Part shown: positions 27,184 through 35,675 of the stretch, piece by piece | Layout of the letters: each line of letters begins with the position of its first letter | How positions within the stretch are numbered: position 1 is the first letter of the stretch | From: Bordetella parapertussis | Lineage (GTDB): Bacteria > Pseudomonadota > Gammaproteobacteria > Burkholderiales > Burkholderiaceae_C | Assembly: GCA_945878355.1 (NCBI GenBank) | Contig: CAMCTC010000003.1 | Coordinates: 1 to 64,000, forward strand | Length of the DNA stretch: 64,000 nucleotides | Direction: 5' to 3' | Position numbers and translations under genes: made by a program | Notes under the pieces: model-generated | The model's database searches: none | The model's input: only the letters and a program-made list of their open reading frames with translations | Told to the model about the DNA's origin: nothing

Positions 27184-28830
27184 ATGCACAACTCGCCAGA
27201 ACCAGGCCTGAAGGCTTCCATCAACAAGGCCCAGGCCGATCCGCCTGTCGACCTGGTCATCGTCGGCGCTGGCTTCGCCGGCCTGTACATGCTGCACCGC
27301 GCGCGCAGCCTGGGCCTGAGGGCCGTCGTCTATGAGGCCGGCGACGGCGTCGGCGGAACCTGGTACTGGAATCGCTACCCCGGTGCACGCTGCGACGTCG
27401 AGAGCCTGGAGTATTCCTACCAGTTTTCCGACGAACTGCAACAGCAGTGGCATTGGACCGAGCGCTTCGCGCCCCAGTCCGAGATCCTGCGCTACGCCAA
27501 CCATGTGGCCGACCGATTCGATCTGCGGCGCGACATCCACTTCGAGACCCGGGTGCTCAGCGCGCATTTCGATGAAGCGAGTGCCCGCTGGCAGGTCAGT
27601 ACCGACCGCGGCGATGCGATCAGCAGCCAGTTTGTGGTGATGGCCACTGGTTGCTTGTCGTCGACCAACATGCCCGATTTCAAGGGTCTGGACAGCTTCA
27701 AAGGCGAGCGATTCCACACCGGCGCCTGGCCGCATGAGCCGGTCGATTTCAGCGGCAAGCGCGTGGCGGTGATCGGCACGGGTTCGTCAGCGATCCAGTC
27801 GATTCCTATCATCGCCAAGCAGGCTGCCGAACTGACGGTGTTTCAGCGCACCGCGAATTTCTCGATTCCAGCCCGCAACGCAGCGCTCGATCCCGCACAA
27901 GAGGCTGCCATCAAGGCCGAGTACCCGGCTTTCCGGGCACGCAACAGCCTGATGATGGGGGCCTTCGGCGCCAGCACGCCGCGCAACGAGGCACCGGCGC
28001 TGGCCGCCAGCCCCGAGGAGCGCCAGCGACGCTTTGAAGAGCGCTGGACCCGCGGCGGCCTGGGTTTCACGGGCGCATTCAACGATCTGATGATCGACGC
28101 CCAGGCCAACGAACTGGCGGCCGAATATGTTCGCGACAGGATTCGCACCGTCGTCAACGACCCCGTGACCGCCGAACTGTTGGCGCCGCGCCAGGTCATA
28201 GGTTGCAAGCGCATCTGCGTCGACACCGGTTACTACGAGACCTTCAACCAAGCGCATGTCAAGCTCGTGGACATCAGCGCCGGCGGCATCGAAGAGATCA
28301 CAGCCCAAGGCGTGAAGGCCGGTGGACGCGAGTTCGCGGTCGACTGCATCGTGTTCGCGACCGGCTTTGACGCGATGACAGGCTCGCTGCTGAAGATCGA
28401 CATCCGCGGCCGCAACGGACTGGCACTGCGCGAAGCCTGGCGCGCCGGACCACGCACCTACCTCGGGCTGAATGTCGCCGGGTTTCCGAACCTGTTCACC
28501 GTCTCGGGGCCTGGCAGCCCGAGTGTGCTGACCAACATGATCGTCTCGATCGAGCAGCATGTGAACTGGATCGCCGACTGCATCGTCTGGCTGCGCGCCG
28601 GCGGCCAGCGCATGATCGAAGCCGAGCCTCAAGCCCAGGACGCCTGGGTCGGCCATGTCAATGCCGTTGCCGGCACGACCTTGTATCCGACCTGCAACTC
28701 CTGGTACCTTGGCGCCAACGTGCCCGGCAAGACCCGGGTTTTCATGCCCTTGCTAGGCTACCCAGCGTATGTGCAGCGTTGCGAGGAAGTGGTCGCCCGT
28801 GGCTACGAGGGATTCAAGGTCAGCGCCTGA
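27184..28830 (+). CDS. Baeyer-Villiger-type flavin monooxygenase
   Basis: A 548-residue class B flavoprotein monooxygenase that inserts one oxygen atom next to a carbonyl (ketone to ester or lactone) using NADPH and FAD. It has the FAD loop VIVGAGFAGLYMLHRAR (residues about 24-40), the segment GVGGTWYWNRYPGARCDVES typical of cyclohexanone monooxygenase relatives, the fingerprint FxGxxxHxxxWP as FKGERFHTGAWP (residues about 171-182), and the NADP loop VAVIGTGSSAIQ. The ATG at 27184 gives the usual short lead before the FAD loop. It is the first plus-strand gene of a probable catabolic island; the ketone it attacks is unknown. Confidence 0.92.
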   Translation: MHNSPEPGLKASINKAQADPPVDLVIVGAGFAGLYMLHRARSLGLRAVVYEAGDGVGGTWYWNRYPGARCDVESLEYSYQFSDELQQQWHWTERFAPQSEILRYANHVADRFDLRRDIHFETRVLSAHFDEASARWQVSTDRGDAISSQFVVMATGCLSSTNMPDFKGLDSFKGERFHTGAWPHEPVDFSGKRVAVIGTGSSAIQSIPIIAKQAAELTVFQRTANFSIPARNAALDPAQEAAIKAEYPAFRARNSLMMGAFGASTPRNEAPALAASPEERQRRFEERWTRGGLGFTGAFNDLMIDAQANELAAEYVRDRIRTVVNDPVTAELLAPRQVIGCKRICVDTGYYETFNQAHVKLVDISAGGIEEITAQGVKAGGREFAVDCIVFATGFDAMTGSLLKIDIRGRNGLALREAWRAGPRTYLGLNVAGFPNLFTVSGPGSPSVLTNMIVSIEQHVNWIADCIVWLRAGGQRMIEAEPQAQDAWVGHVNAVAGTTLYPTCNSWYLGANVPGKTRVFMPLLGYPAYVQRCEEVVARGYEGFKVSA

Positions 28831-28840
28831 GCGACCCAAG

Positions 28841-28906
28841 GCCGGCCGACGCCGGCCGCCCCCCGTGGGGATCAAGCAAAGTGGCAAAGCCACATTTGCT
28901 TGAGAG
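28841..28906. repeat. 66-bp triple-palindrome intergenic element, copy 1
   Basis: Identical over 66 bases to 43158-43223. It consists of a GCCGGCC-type palindrome, a central CCCCCCGTGGGG block, and a hairpin with arms TCAAGCAAA/TTTGCTTGA extended by GTGGC/GCCAC around an AAA loop, with one bulged A. It starts ten bases after the stop codon of the monooxygenase, like copy 2, which follows another plus-strand stop by ten bases. It may act in termination or mRNA 3'-end stability, or be a REP-type mobile element. Confidence 0.9.
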
Positions 28907-29009
28907 ACTGCGCAGCACCTCGTTTCGTCTGCCACTCGATTGGGATGACCGTATAGTGAGTGGCAGTCGAGACAGCCGATCAACGGCGAAATTTTCCAAG
29001 GAAGAGACC

Positions 29010-30281
29010 ATGAATTCAAAGAACACAACGAAGACGAGCACCGGCCCCGATACCGACAAGGCTTTTTCCGGAGACCGTCGACTGCTGCTGAGCGGCGCGG
29101 CGGCGGCAGCGGGCGCGTTGCTCGCGCCCGGCCTGGCCAACGCGCAGGCAACACCGGGTGTCACAGCCAGCGAAATCAAGATCGGCACGACCACCTCGCT
29201 GAGTGGTCCGGTCTCGGCGCTGGGCACGATCAACCGTGCGCAAGGTGCTTACTTCAAGATGCTCAACGAGCAAGGCGGCATTGCCGGTCGCAAGATCAAC
29301 TACATCATCCTCGATGACGGCTTCGCGCCACCCAAGACACTGGAACAGACGCGGCGCCTGGTAGAACAAGACGAGGTCGCTTTCCTGTTCTCGCAGCTCG
29401 GCACCGGACCCAACTCGGCGATTGTCAAGTACGTCAACGGCCTGGGCATTCCTCATCTGTTTCTGTCGGTCAATGGCGACAAATGGGGTGACTACAAGAG
29501 CTACCCCTGGACCATCCCATTCGCGCCCAGCGCGCGAATCGAGAGCCAGATCTTCGTCAAGTACGCGCTGCAACAGAACCCGAAGTCGAAGTTCGCGATC
29601 CTGTACCAGAACGACGATCTGGGCCGAGACTTCCTGGCCGGCGCAAAAGAAGTGCTGGGCGCGCAGTTCGACAGCATGGCCACCGCGCTGTCCTATGAAG
29701 TCACCGACCCGACCATAGACTCCCAACTGATCACGCTCAAAGCCACCGGCGCTGACGTGCTGATCTCGGGCGTGACCGGCAAGTTCGGCGCGATGGCGAT
29801 CCGGCGTGTCAGCGAAATCGGCTGGAAAGTGATGCACCTGGTCCCGAGCGGTGTGGCGTCGGTCACCTCGACCATTGTGCCGGCCGGCGTTGAAAGGTCT
29901 ATCGGTGTGATCAGTTCGGTCTACACCAAAGACCCCAGCGATCCGGGCTGGGCAGACGACGCCGCGATCAAGACCTACAAGGCTTTCATGGCCAAGTACT
30001 ACCCGGAAGGCAATCCGAACGAGTCGTACAACGCCTATGGCTACATGGTCGCGCAGGTGATGCAGCGAGTGCTCGAACAATGCAACGGCAACTTCACCCG
30101 CGCCAACATCATGGCCCAGGTCAACAACCTGCGCAATCTGGAAAATCAGATGCTGCTGCCGGGCATCAAGGTCAACACCAGCCCGACCAACCACCACCCA
30201 CTGACCCAGATGCAGCTGATGCGCTGGGACGGCAAGCTGTGGCAGCGTTTCGGCAACATCATCGCGGGCTCGAACATCTGA
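29010..30281 (+). CDS. ABC transporter substrate-binding protein (branched-chain amino acid/LivK type)
   Basis: A 423-residue periplasmic binding protein of the Peripla_BP_6 class. The N-terminus carries twin arginines before a hydrophobic Ala-rich stretch (SGDRRLLLSGAAAAAGALLA) and an ANAQA cleavage region, suggesting Tat or Sec export. The mature start ITASEIKIG-like VTASEIKIGTTTSLSGPVSALG is family-typical, as are GGIAGRKINYIILDDGF and PKTLEQTRRLVEQDEV. No permease or ATPase accompanies it on this strand; it may deliver substrate to the Liv-type permease encoded in the same island on the other strand. Such proteins bind many carboxylates and aromatics, so the ligand is open. Confidence 0.9.
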   Translation: MNSKNTTKTSTGPDTDKAFSGDRRLLLSGAAAAAGALLAPGLANAQATPGVTASEIKIGTTTSLSGPVSALGTINRAQGAYFKMLNEQGGIAGRKINYIILDDGFAPPKTLEQTRRLVEQDEVAFLFSQLGTGPNSAIVKYVNGLGIPHLFLSVNGDKWGDYKSYPWTIPFAPSARIESQIFVKYALQQNPKSKFAILYQNDDLGRDFLAGAKEVLGAQFDSMATALSYEVTDPTIDSQLITLKATGADVLISGVTGKFGAMAIRRVSEIGWKVMHLVPSGVASVTSTIVPAGVERSIGVISSVYTKDPSDPGWADDAAIKTYKAFMAKYYPEGNPNESYNAYGYMVAQVMQRVLEQCNGNFTRANIMAQVNNLRNLENQMLLPGIKVNTSPTNHHPLTQMQLMRWDGKLWQRFGNIIAGSNI

Positions 30282-30370
30282 GCCAGATCCGCGGGCCGCG
30301 TGCCAAGCGCGCGGCATGTCCTTGAGCGTGGCGGCCCGTCACGCCCTCCCCTCAGCTCGCCCATCGCACC

Positions 30371-31639
30371 ATGACCACAACCACTTCGCCCGATCCGTCG
30401 CCATCGATGGCCAATGCCTGGGACAGCGACCCCAAGCGACTCGGTTGGATGGTGGGCTCACCGCCGCCGGCCGAAAAACTCGTGTGCTTTGCCGACGGCA
30501 GCATGCGGAAATTTCCGCAAAGCCGGTGGGCTTACAGCAATATGCGGGCCCTGGTGCCGACCAAGACTGTTGCGCGCGGCGCCGCAGCGCTGGCGCTGCC
30601 TCGCGCGGATCGCGACGACCTGGACGCTGTCAGCTTCAGGCCCATCGGCAACCAAGTGCCGATGACCTGGGCGCAATCGATGGACGCCAACCACACCGAT
30701 GGCATCTTGGTGCTGCACCAAGGCCGTGTCGTCGATGAGCGCTACTTTGGCGTGCTAGACGCAGACCGACCGCACATTGCGTTTTCAGTCACCAAATCAT
30801 TCATCGGTACCATCGCCGCGTGCTTGGTGCACGAAGGTCTGCTGGACGACCGCGCACCGGTTTCGCAATACGTCCCGGAACTCGGCCCCAGCGCTTTCGG
30901 TCAAGCCACGGTGCGTCAGTTGATGGACATGACGACAGGGTTGCAGTACAGCGAGGTCTACACCGACCCAAAAGCCGAAATCTGGGACTATGTGCGCGCC
31001 GGCCACATCATGCCAAGGCCTGCGGCTTATCAGGGCCCGCAAAGCTTTTACGAGTACTTGGCGACCGTGAAGCGTCAAGGCAGCCATGGTGAGCAGTTTG
31101 CCTACAAGACCGTCAACACTGACGCGCTGGGCTGGATCATCCAGCGCGTGACCGGGATGTCGCTGGCCGAGAATCTCTCGCAACGGATTTGGCGCCACCT
31201 CGGCGCTGAGCATGACGCTTACATCAGCGTCGACACCACGGGCACCGAGTTTGCTGGCGGCGGGCTCAACACGACCTTGCGCGACCTGGCCCGCTTCGGC
31301 GAGATGATGCGCAACAACGGCCAGGCCGATGGCCGACAACTGATCCCGAAGGCTGTGGTTGATGACATCCGAGCTGGCGCAGACCCTGCCAAATTCAAGC
31401 CTGCGGGCTACCTGACCTTGCCAGGCTGGAGCTACCGCAACATGTGGTGGGTATCGCACAACGCCCACGGCGCTTTCATGGCGCGCGGCGTCCACGGCCA
31501 GGCGCTGTACATCGACCCGACCGCCGAGATGGTCATCGCCCGTTACGCATCGCACCATGTCGCGGGCAACATGGGCATCGATCCACACTCACTGCCGGCC
31601 TACCATGCGATGGCCTTGCACTTGATGCGCCATCGCTGA
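30371..31639 (+). CDS. Serine hydrolase, class C beta-lactamase/6-aminohexanoate-dimer hydrolase-like
   Basis: A 422-residue hydrolase with the beta-lactamase fold. The nucleophile motif S-x-x-K is FSVTKSF (Ser139, Lys142). A Tyr-centred second motif lies in QFAYKTVNTDALGWIIQ, and a FAGGGLNTTLRDLARFG segment follows as in NylB-type hydrolases and EstB esterases. No signal peptide is visible, so it should act in the cytoplasm on an ester, lactone or amide. It follows the binding-protein gene by 89 bp and the monooxygenase upstream, fitting hydrolysis of the ester product. It converges with the citryl-CoA-lyase-like gene, 13 bp away. Confidence 0.87.
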   Translation: MTTTTSPDPSPSMANAWDSDPKRLGWMVGSPPPAEKLVCFADGSMRKFPQSRWAYSNMRALVPTKTVARGAAALALPRADRDDLDAVSFRPIGNQVPMTWAQSMDANHTDGILVLHQGRVVDERYFGVLDADRPHIAFSVTKSFIGTIAACLVHEGLLDDRAPVSQYVPELGPSAFGQATVRQLMDMTTGLQYSEVYTDPKAEIWDYVRAGHIMPRPAAYQGPQSFYEYLATVKRQGSHGEQFAYKTVNTDALGWIIQRVTGMSLAENLSQRIWRHLGAEHDAYISVDTTGTEFAGGGLNTTLRDLARFGEMMRNNGQADGRQLIPKAVVDDIRAGADPAKFKPAGYLTLPGWSYRNMWWVSHNAHGAFMARGVHGQALYIDPTAEMVIARYASHHVAGNMGIDPHSLPAYHAMALHLMRHR

Positions 31640-31652
31640 CGCGCTGCCAGGC

Positions 31653-32450
31653 TCATTCGCCCTGTACTGGCGGCTCATGGAAGTGAGCCGTGGCGCGCGC
31701 CTCGATCGAGTGCCAGATCTCGGCGGCCATCGGCCGGCGTGACTCCTCGAGGATGTGGCCCACCAGGCCGACCGCGCGCGCCATCACGCCCAGGCCCCGG
31801 CAGATCTTCCAATCAAAACCCATCTCGCAGCACAGCGCACCGATGGCTCCTGTCGCATTCATCGGCAAGGGCTTGCCGCTGCGCAGCGTCGCTTCGGTCG
31901 AGATCGCCGTCATCAAGGCCAGATAAGGTCCGTCGAACCCTGTCTCCTTGGCGATCTCCTGCAGGCGCGGTGTGCGCGGATCGATCGGTTTGTGGAAAGG
32001 ATGACCGATACCGGGAACGATGCGTTTTTGGGCTTGAAACGACGACACAATCGGCCCCGCCAAAGCCGCCAGATCAGCATCGGCGAGCGCTGTGGGCATC
32101 GCCTCGGACAGCATCTTGGCAGCCCCCTCGATGCTGCCGACAAAGACGGTCCCCAAGCCATTCAGACCCGCTGCCACCGCGCCCTGCATCGACTCGGGTG
32201 CACCCAGATAAGTCATTCGTGCGACCAAGGCACTCGGCGTGATGCCGTGCTCGACCAGCGTGACGACCATCGCGTTGAACATGCGCGATTCCTGGGCATT
32301 GGGGACACGCCCGGTGAGTTCCATGAATCCCATGTCACCCAAATTGAGGTGACCGAGGATCTCGCTGGGAAAGTCCTTGCCGAAGATCGTGATGCTGCTG
32401 GCGTCGCTCCAGCCGATGTCGGTTCGAATCGGTTTGTCTTGTCTCGTCAT
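31653..32450 (-). CDS. Citryl-CoA lyase-like protein (citrate synthase superfamily)
   Basis: A 265-residue protein of the citrate synthase fold, matching the short proteins annotated as citryl-CoA lyase. It begins TDIGWSDASSITIFGKDFPSEILGHLNLGDMGFMELTGRVP, contains the histidine region PGIGHPFHKPIDPR, and ends with the citrate-synthase-like helix block MGFDWKICRGLGVMARAVGLVGHILEE. At the position of the catalytic Asp in citrate synthase (NVDFYSG) it has NATGAIG, so the usual acid/base is missing. A C-C lyase acting on a CoA thioester is possible, but real citryl-CoA cleavage is unproven. Last gene of a four-gene minus-strand operon. Start ATG 32450. Confidence 0.82.
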   Translation of the reverse strand: MTRQDKPIRTDIGWSDASSITIFGKDFPSEILGHLNLGDMGFMELTGRVPNAQESRMFNAMVVTLVEHGITPSALVARMTYLGAPESMQGAVAAGLNGLGTVFVGSIEGAAKMLSEAMPTALADADLAALAGPIVSSFQAQKRIVPGIGHPFHKPIDPRTPRLQEIAKETGFDGPYLALMTAISTEATLRSGKPLPMNATGAIGALCCEMGFDWKICRGLGVMARAVGLVGHILEESRRPMAAEIWHSIEARATAHFHEPPVQGE

Positions 32451-32506
32451 GGGGTTTGGTGCTTGAAACGAATGGTGCAATCGATGAATCGATGGACGGC
32501 GCTGGT

Positions 32507-32899
32507 TCAGCGAACCGGCCCGAACACCGGCGCATGCCGGCCTTCCGGTGTGGCCCGCATCTGCACCTGCACAGGCATGTCGACATGCACCGCATCGAAC
32601 TCGCAATCGACGATGTTGCTCATCAACAGCAAGCCCTCTTCGATCTCGACATAGGCCAGCACATAAGGTGATTTCGGATGGCGAACGACCGAATACGAGT
32701 AGACCTTGCCGCGCCCTGATGCGGCGATCCACTCCAGGTCGGTGTCATGGCAGAACGGGCAGAAGGCACGCGGATGCCAATGCACTTTGGTGCAGCGCTT
32801 GCAGCGCGGCAGCATGAACACGCCGTTCGCTGCCGCCGCCCAGAACGGCAGCGTCTCCGGGAAAGCAGCGACGTAGGGGTCTTTGTCGAGGTCGCTCAT
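32507..32899 (-). CDS. DUF35 OB-fold/rubredoxin-like zinc-ribbon protein (thiolase partner)
   Basis: A 130-residue protein with an N-terminal helix, a zinc ribbon (CKRCTKVHWHPRAFCPFC, four Cys, residues about 33-50) and a C-terminal OB-fold (VYSYSVVRHP...YVLAYVEIEEGLLLMSNIV). DUF35 proteins bind CoA thioesters or acyl chains and form complexes with thiolases or SCPx-type aldolases, as in steroid side-chain breakdown and archaeal mevalonate synthesis. Its start codon overlaps the thiolase stop (TGATG), a strong sign that the two act as a complex. Start ATG 32899; a GTG directly upstream is also possible. Confidence 0.92.
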   Translation of the reverse strand: MSDLDKDPYVAAFPETLPFWAAAANGVFMLPRCKRCTKVHWHPRAFCPFCHDTDLEWIAASGRGKVYSYSVVRHPKSPYVLAYVEIEEGLLLMSNIVDCEFDAVHVDMPVQVQMRATPEGRHAPVFGPVR

Positions 32900-34068
32900 C
32901 ACATTCTCTCCAACACGACGGTAGCGTGCGCATGACCGATGCCCAGCACCATGCCGGGGCCGCTGGCAATGGCGACGCCGCAGTCCTTGACCTGGACCGC
33001 AGGGTGGGCCTCGCCGCGCAACTGGCGCACGGCTTCAATGACTTTGGTGATGCCACCGCGGTTCTGCGGATGGTTGTTGCACAGGCCGCCGCCGTCGGTA
33101 TTCCACGGCAATTTGCCCACGCCAGAGATCAGGTTGCCTTCTTCGACGAAGCGCCCGCTCTGGCCCTTGGCGCAAAAGCCCAGATCTTCGAGTTGCATCA
33201 GCACCATGATGCTGAAGTTGTCGTAGATCGACGCATAGTGCACGTCAGCAGGTTTCAGGCCTGCCTGCCCGAATGCCCTGGCACCCGAGACCGCGGCGCC
33301 GGTCTCGAGCATGTCGCAGCGGCCGGCCTCGTTGGTTCTGACCGTCTCCCCGAATCCTCTGACACGCACCAGCGGGCGCTTCAAAGTCCGGGCCACTGCG
33401 GCACTGACGAGGACGAGCGCGCCGCCACCGTCGGTGATCACACAGCAGTCCAGGCGACGCAATGGATCGGCCACCAGTGGAGACGCGAGCACGTCCTCGA
33501 CCGTGTAAACCTTGCGCAGCAGCGCGTTCGGGTTGTGCTGCGCGTGCCGCGAGGCCGAGACCTTGACCCAGGCCATTTGCTCGGGCGTCGTGCCGTACGC
33601 GTGCATGTGGCGGCGTGCGTAGTTGGCGTACAGACCCGCGACGGTCCAGCCATAGGGCGCCTCCCAGGCCGAGGCGGGACGATCGGTCGGCAGTACGCGG
33701 ATCTCGGTCCCGGTGGCCTGGCCGCTGCTGCGCGGCTTGCCGGCCAAGGTGATCAGCGCCACCGAGCACCGGCCGTCGGCGATGGCCTGCGCAGCTTTGC
33801 CAACATGGCTGATGTACGAGCAGCCGCCCGACTCGGTGCCGTCGACCTGTTTGACCTTCAGGTTCATGTAGTCGACCATCAAGGCCGGAATGCCGCCGGG
33901 CGCATCGGCGGCACAGAAATAACCATCGACGTCGGCAAAGCTCAGCCCGGCGTCGTCCAGCGCGCCGCGGGCGCACTCTGCGTGCAGTTGCGCGATCGAC
34001 TTGTCGGGCGCATAACGTAGCGGATGCTCGTAAGCGCCGGCGATGCAGGCGGTGGTGTCAGGGTTCAT
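32899..34068 (-). CDS. SCPx/lipid-transfer-type thiolase domain protein
   Basis: A 389-residue thiolase-fold protein of the acetyl-CoA acetyltransferase/SCPx group. The N-terminal nucleophile position is Cys83 in ESGGCSYISH; the His region is NNHPQNRGGITK. The C-terminus ends IGHAHATVVL without the CxG motif of classical thiolases, as in lipid-transfer-protein types such as Ltp2, some of which work as retro-aldolases with a DUF35 partner. With the overlapping DUF35 gene it likely forms such a two-component enzyme, cleaving or forming a C-C bond in a CoA thioester. Thiolysis is the alternative. Second gene of the minus-strand operon. Confidence 0.88.
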   Translation of the reverse strand: MNPDTTACIAGAYEHPLRYAPDKSIAQLHAECARGALDDAGLSFADVDGYFCAADAPGGIPALMVDYMNLKVKQVDGTESGGCSYISHVGKAAQAIADGRCSVALITLAGKPRSSGQATGTEIRVLPTDRPASAWEAPYGWTVAGLYANYARRHMHAYGTTPEQMAWVKVSASRHAQHNPNALLRKVYTVEDVLASPLVADPLRRLDCCVITDGGGALVLVSAAVARTLKRPLVRVRGFGETVRTNEAGRCDMLETGAAVSGARAFGQAGLKPADVHYASIYDNFSIMVLMQLEDLGFCAKGQSGRFVEEGNLISGVGKLPWNTDGGGLCNNHPQNRGGITKVIEAVRQLRGEAHPAVQVKDCGVAIASGPGMVLGIGHAHATVVLERM

Positions 34069-34105
34069 GGGCGTCTTTGCTGAGGTTGAGGGGCTCTGTA
34101 CGCCA

Positions 34106-35341
34106 TCATGCCTTGGAATCGATCACGGCAGCACTGACCATCGTTCGCAATTCGCGACGGATAGGGTACAGGCTGGAGGGTCTGAACTGGGTCAGCAAGA
34201 CGACGCAGAGGTCCTCGACCGGATCGATCCAGAAAGCCGTCGACGCCGCACCGCCCCACCAGTATTCGCCCAGCGAGCCCGAGATGCCGGTGCGGGCGAC
34301 ATCGGTGGTCATCGCAAAACCCAGGCCGAAACCCACTCCCCGGTAGGTCGCTTCGGAGAACATCGACACCGACATATCGGCCAGGTCGCGTCCGCCCGGC
34401 AGGTGGTTCGACCGCATCAACGCCAGCGTCTTGGGCCCGAGCAGCCGCACCGCGTTGGGCCCGGTCCCCGATACACCGCCCAGGCGCAGCGCTTCGCAAA
34501 AACGCATGTAGTCGGCCGCCGTGCTGACCAGACCGCCACCGCCCGAGGGCGCTGACGGCGGTTCACGGAAGCTGGGGCCCACGACCTGCGGCGTCAGCCG
34601 GCCTTCGGCCGCTTGGACATAGCACTGCGCGAAACGAGCGGCCTTGTCATCGGTCACATGAAAAGCGGTGTCGACCATGCCGAGCGGCCCGAGGATTCGC
34701 TGCTGCAGAAAATCCTGAAACGGCATGCCAGATATCTTGCCGACCAGATAGCCCAGCACGTCGGTGGCCACCGAGTAGTTCCAGGCGCTGCCCGGCGAGA
34801 ACTCCAGCGGCATCTTGCCCAGCGCTGAGATGAAGTCGCCCAGCCCGCCGGTCTGCTCGGACGGCTCGCAACGACTCTTGCGGTACGCTGAATCGACATT
34901 GGTGCGGTTCTGGAAGCCGTAGGTCAGGCCCGATGTGTGGCGCAGCAAATCGATCATTCGCATCGGCGAATCAGTGGGCCGGGTCTGGAAGGCACCGGGC
35001 AGACCTGCGACGTACACACCCAGATCAAGCCACTCGGGGATGAACCGGGTCACCGGATCTTCCAGCGCCACCAAGCCCTCCTCGACCAACATCATGAATG
35101 CCACGCTGGTGATCGGCTTGGTCATCGAGTAGATGCGGACGATGCTGTCCTCGGTCATCGGCGCGCCGGTCTCGAGCGAGGCCTTGCCGAGCACCGACTG
35201 GTGAACGAGCTGACCTTGACGCGTGATCTGCAATTGCGCGCAAGGCAGCTTGCCCGATTCGATGTACTTGTCGGCGATAAAGCGGTCGATGCGCGCCAGG
35301 CGCTGCGAGCACATGCCCAGGGATTCGGGTTTGACGGTCAT
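34106..35341 (-). CDS. Serine hydrolase, class C beta-lactamase/EstB-like esterase
   Basis: A 411-residue hydrolase with S-x-x-K motif YSMTKPITS (Ser72, Lys75), the Tyr motif NYSVATDVLGYL and a Gly-rich GGGGLVSTAADYMRFCEAL. This pattern is closer to EstB/lovastatin-type esterases than to true beta-lactamases. No export signal is visible. It leads the minus-strand operon hydrolase-thiolase-DUF35-lyase and belongs to a different subfamily from the plus-strand hydrolase at 30371, so the island carries two distinct enzymes of this fold. ATG 35341 gives the usual start (MTVKPESLGMCSQRLARID); an in-frame start 19 codons upstream is less likely. Confidence 0.9.
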   Translation of the reverse strand: MTVKPESLGMCSQRLARIDRFIADKYIESGKLPCAQLQITRQGQLVHQSVLGKASLETGAPMTEDSIVRIYSMTKPITSVAFMMLVEEGLVALEDPVTRFIPEWLDLGVYVAGLPGAFQTRPTDSPMRMIDLLRHTSGLTYGFQNRTNVDSAYRKSRCEPSEQTGGLGDFISALGKMPLEFSPGSAWNYSVATDVLGYLVGKISGMPFQDFLQQRILGPLGMVDTAFHVTDDKAARFAQCYVQAAEGRLTPQVVGPSFREPPSAPSGGGGLVSTAADYMRFCEALRLGGVSGTGPNAVRLLGPKTLALMRSNHLPGGRDLADMSVSMFSEATYRGVGFGLGFAMTTDVARTGISGSLGEYWWGGAASTAFWIDPVEDLCVVLLTQFRPSSLYPIRRELRTMVSAAVIDSKA

Positions 35342-35675
35342 TGAAGGTCCTCGAAATGTGAGCGCGGCCACAGGCCGCAAGCGGGCCGCGCCAGCCAAGC
35401 CTATGGCGATGCTCGGCGATCCACCGAGTCAACGTCGGTCACCCGGGCGACATGAAATGCGCGCGGTTTGACCGCCTTCGCGGTGCTGCCAGGCGATGCA
35501 GTAGACATGATGGCTGCAGCCCAAGAAACGCAGAGATCGCGTGGGATTTCGCGTCAAACTGGTCAGCGAGATCGCGCCCGCCAACACCCGTCAACACCCG
35601 GTTTGGCGCCAGCTTGCCCGAAAATGCTTGCAGCAGCGCCAGCTCGCACGCTGGCCAAACCAGGCTTGCCGCGCG
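35342..35675. other. 334-bp intergenic region upstream of the hydrolase operon
   Basis: No convincing gene. Short hairpins are visible near 35363-35389 (GCGGCC/GGCCGC) and near 35420-35436 (CTCGG/CCGAG). It must hold the promoter of the minus-strand hydrolase operon and the end of the liv operon, but I could not identify clear -35/-10 hexamers. It is the longest non-coding stretch inside the catabolic island and would be the natural site for operators. Confidence 0.5.

Noticed and set aside
28841..28906. The 66-bp repeats as CRISPR repeats or insertion-sequence ends
   Set aside because: There are only two copies 14.3 kb apart, with no spacer array, no transposase gene and no flanking target duplication; a REP-like element fits better.
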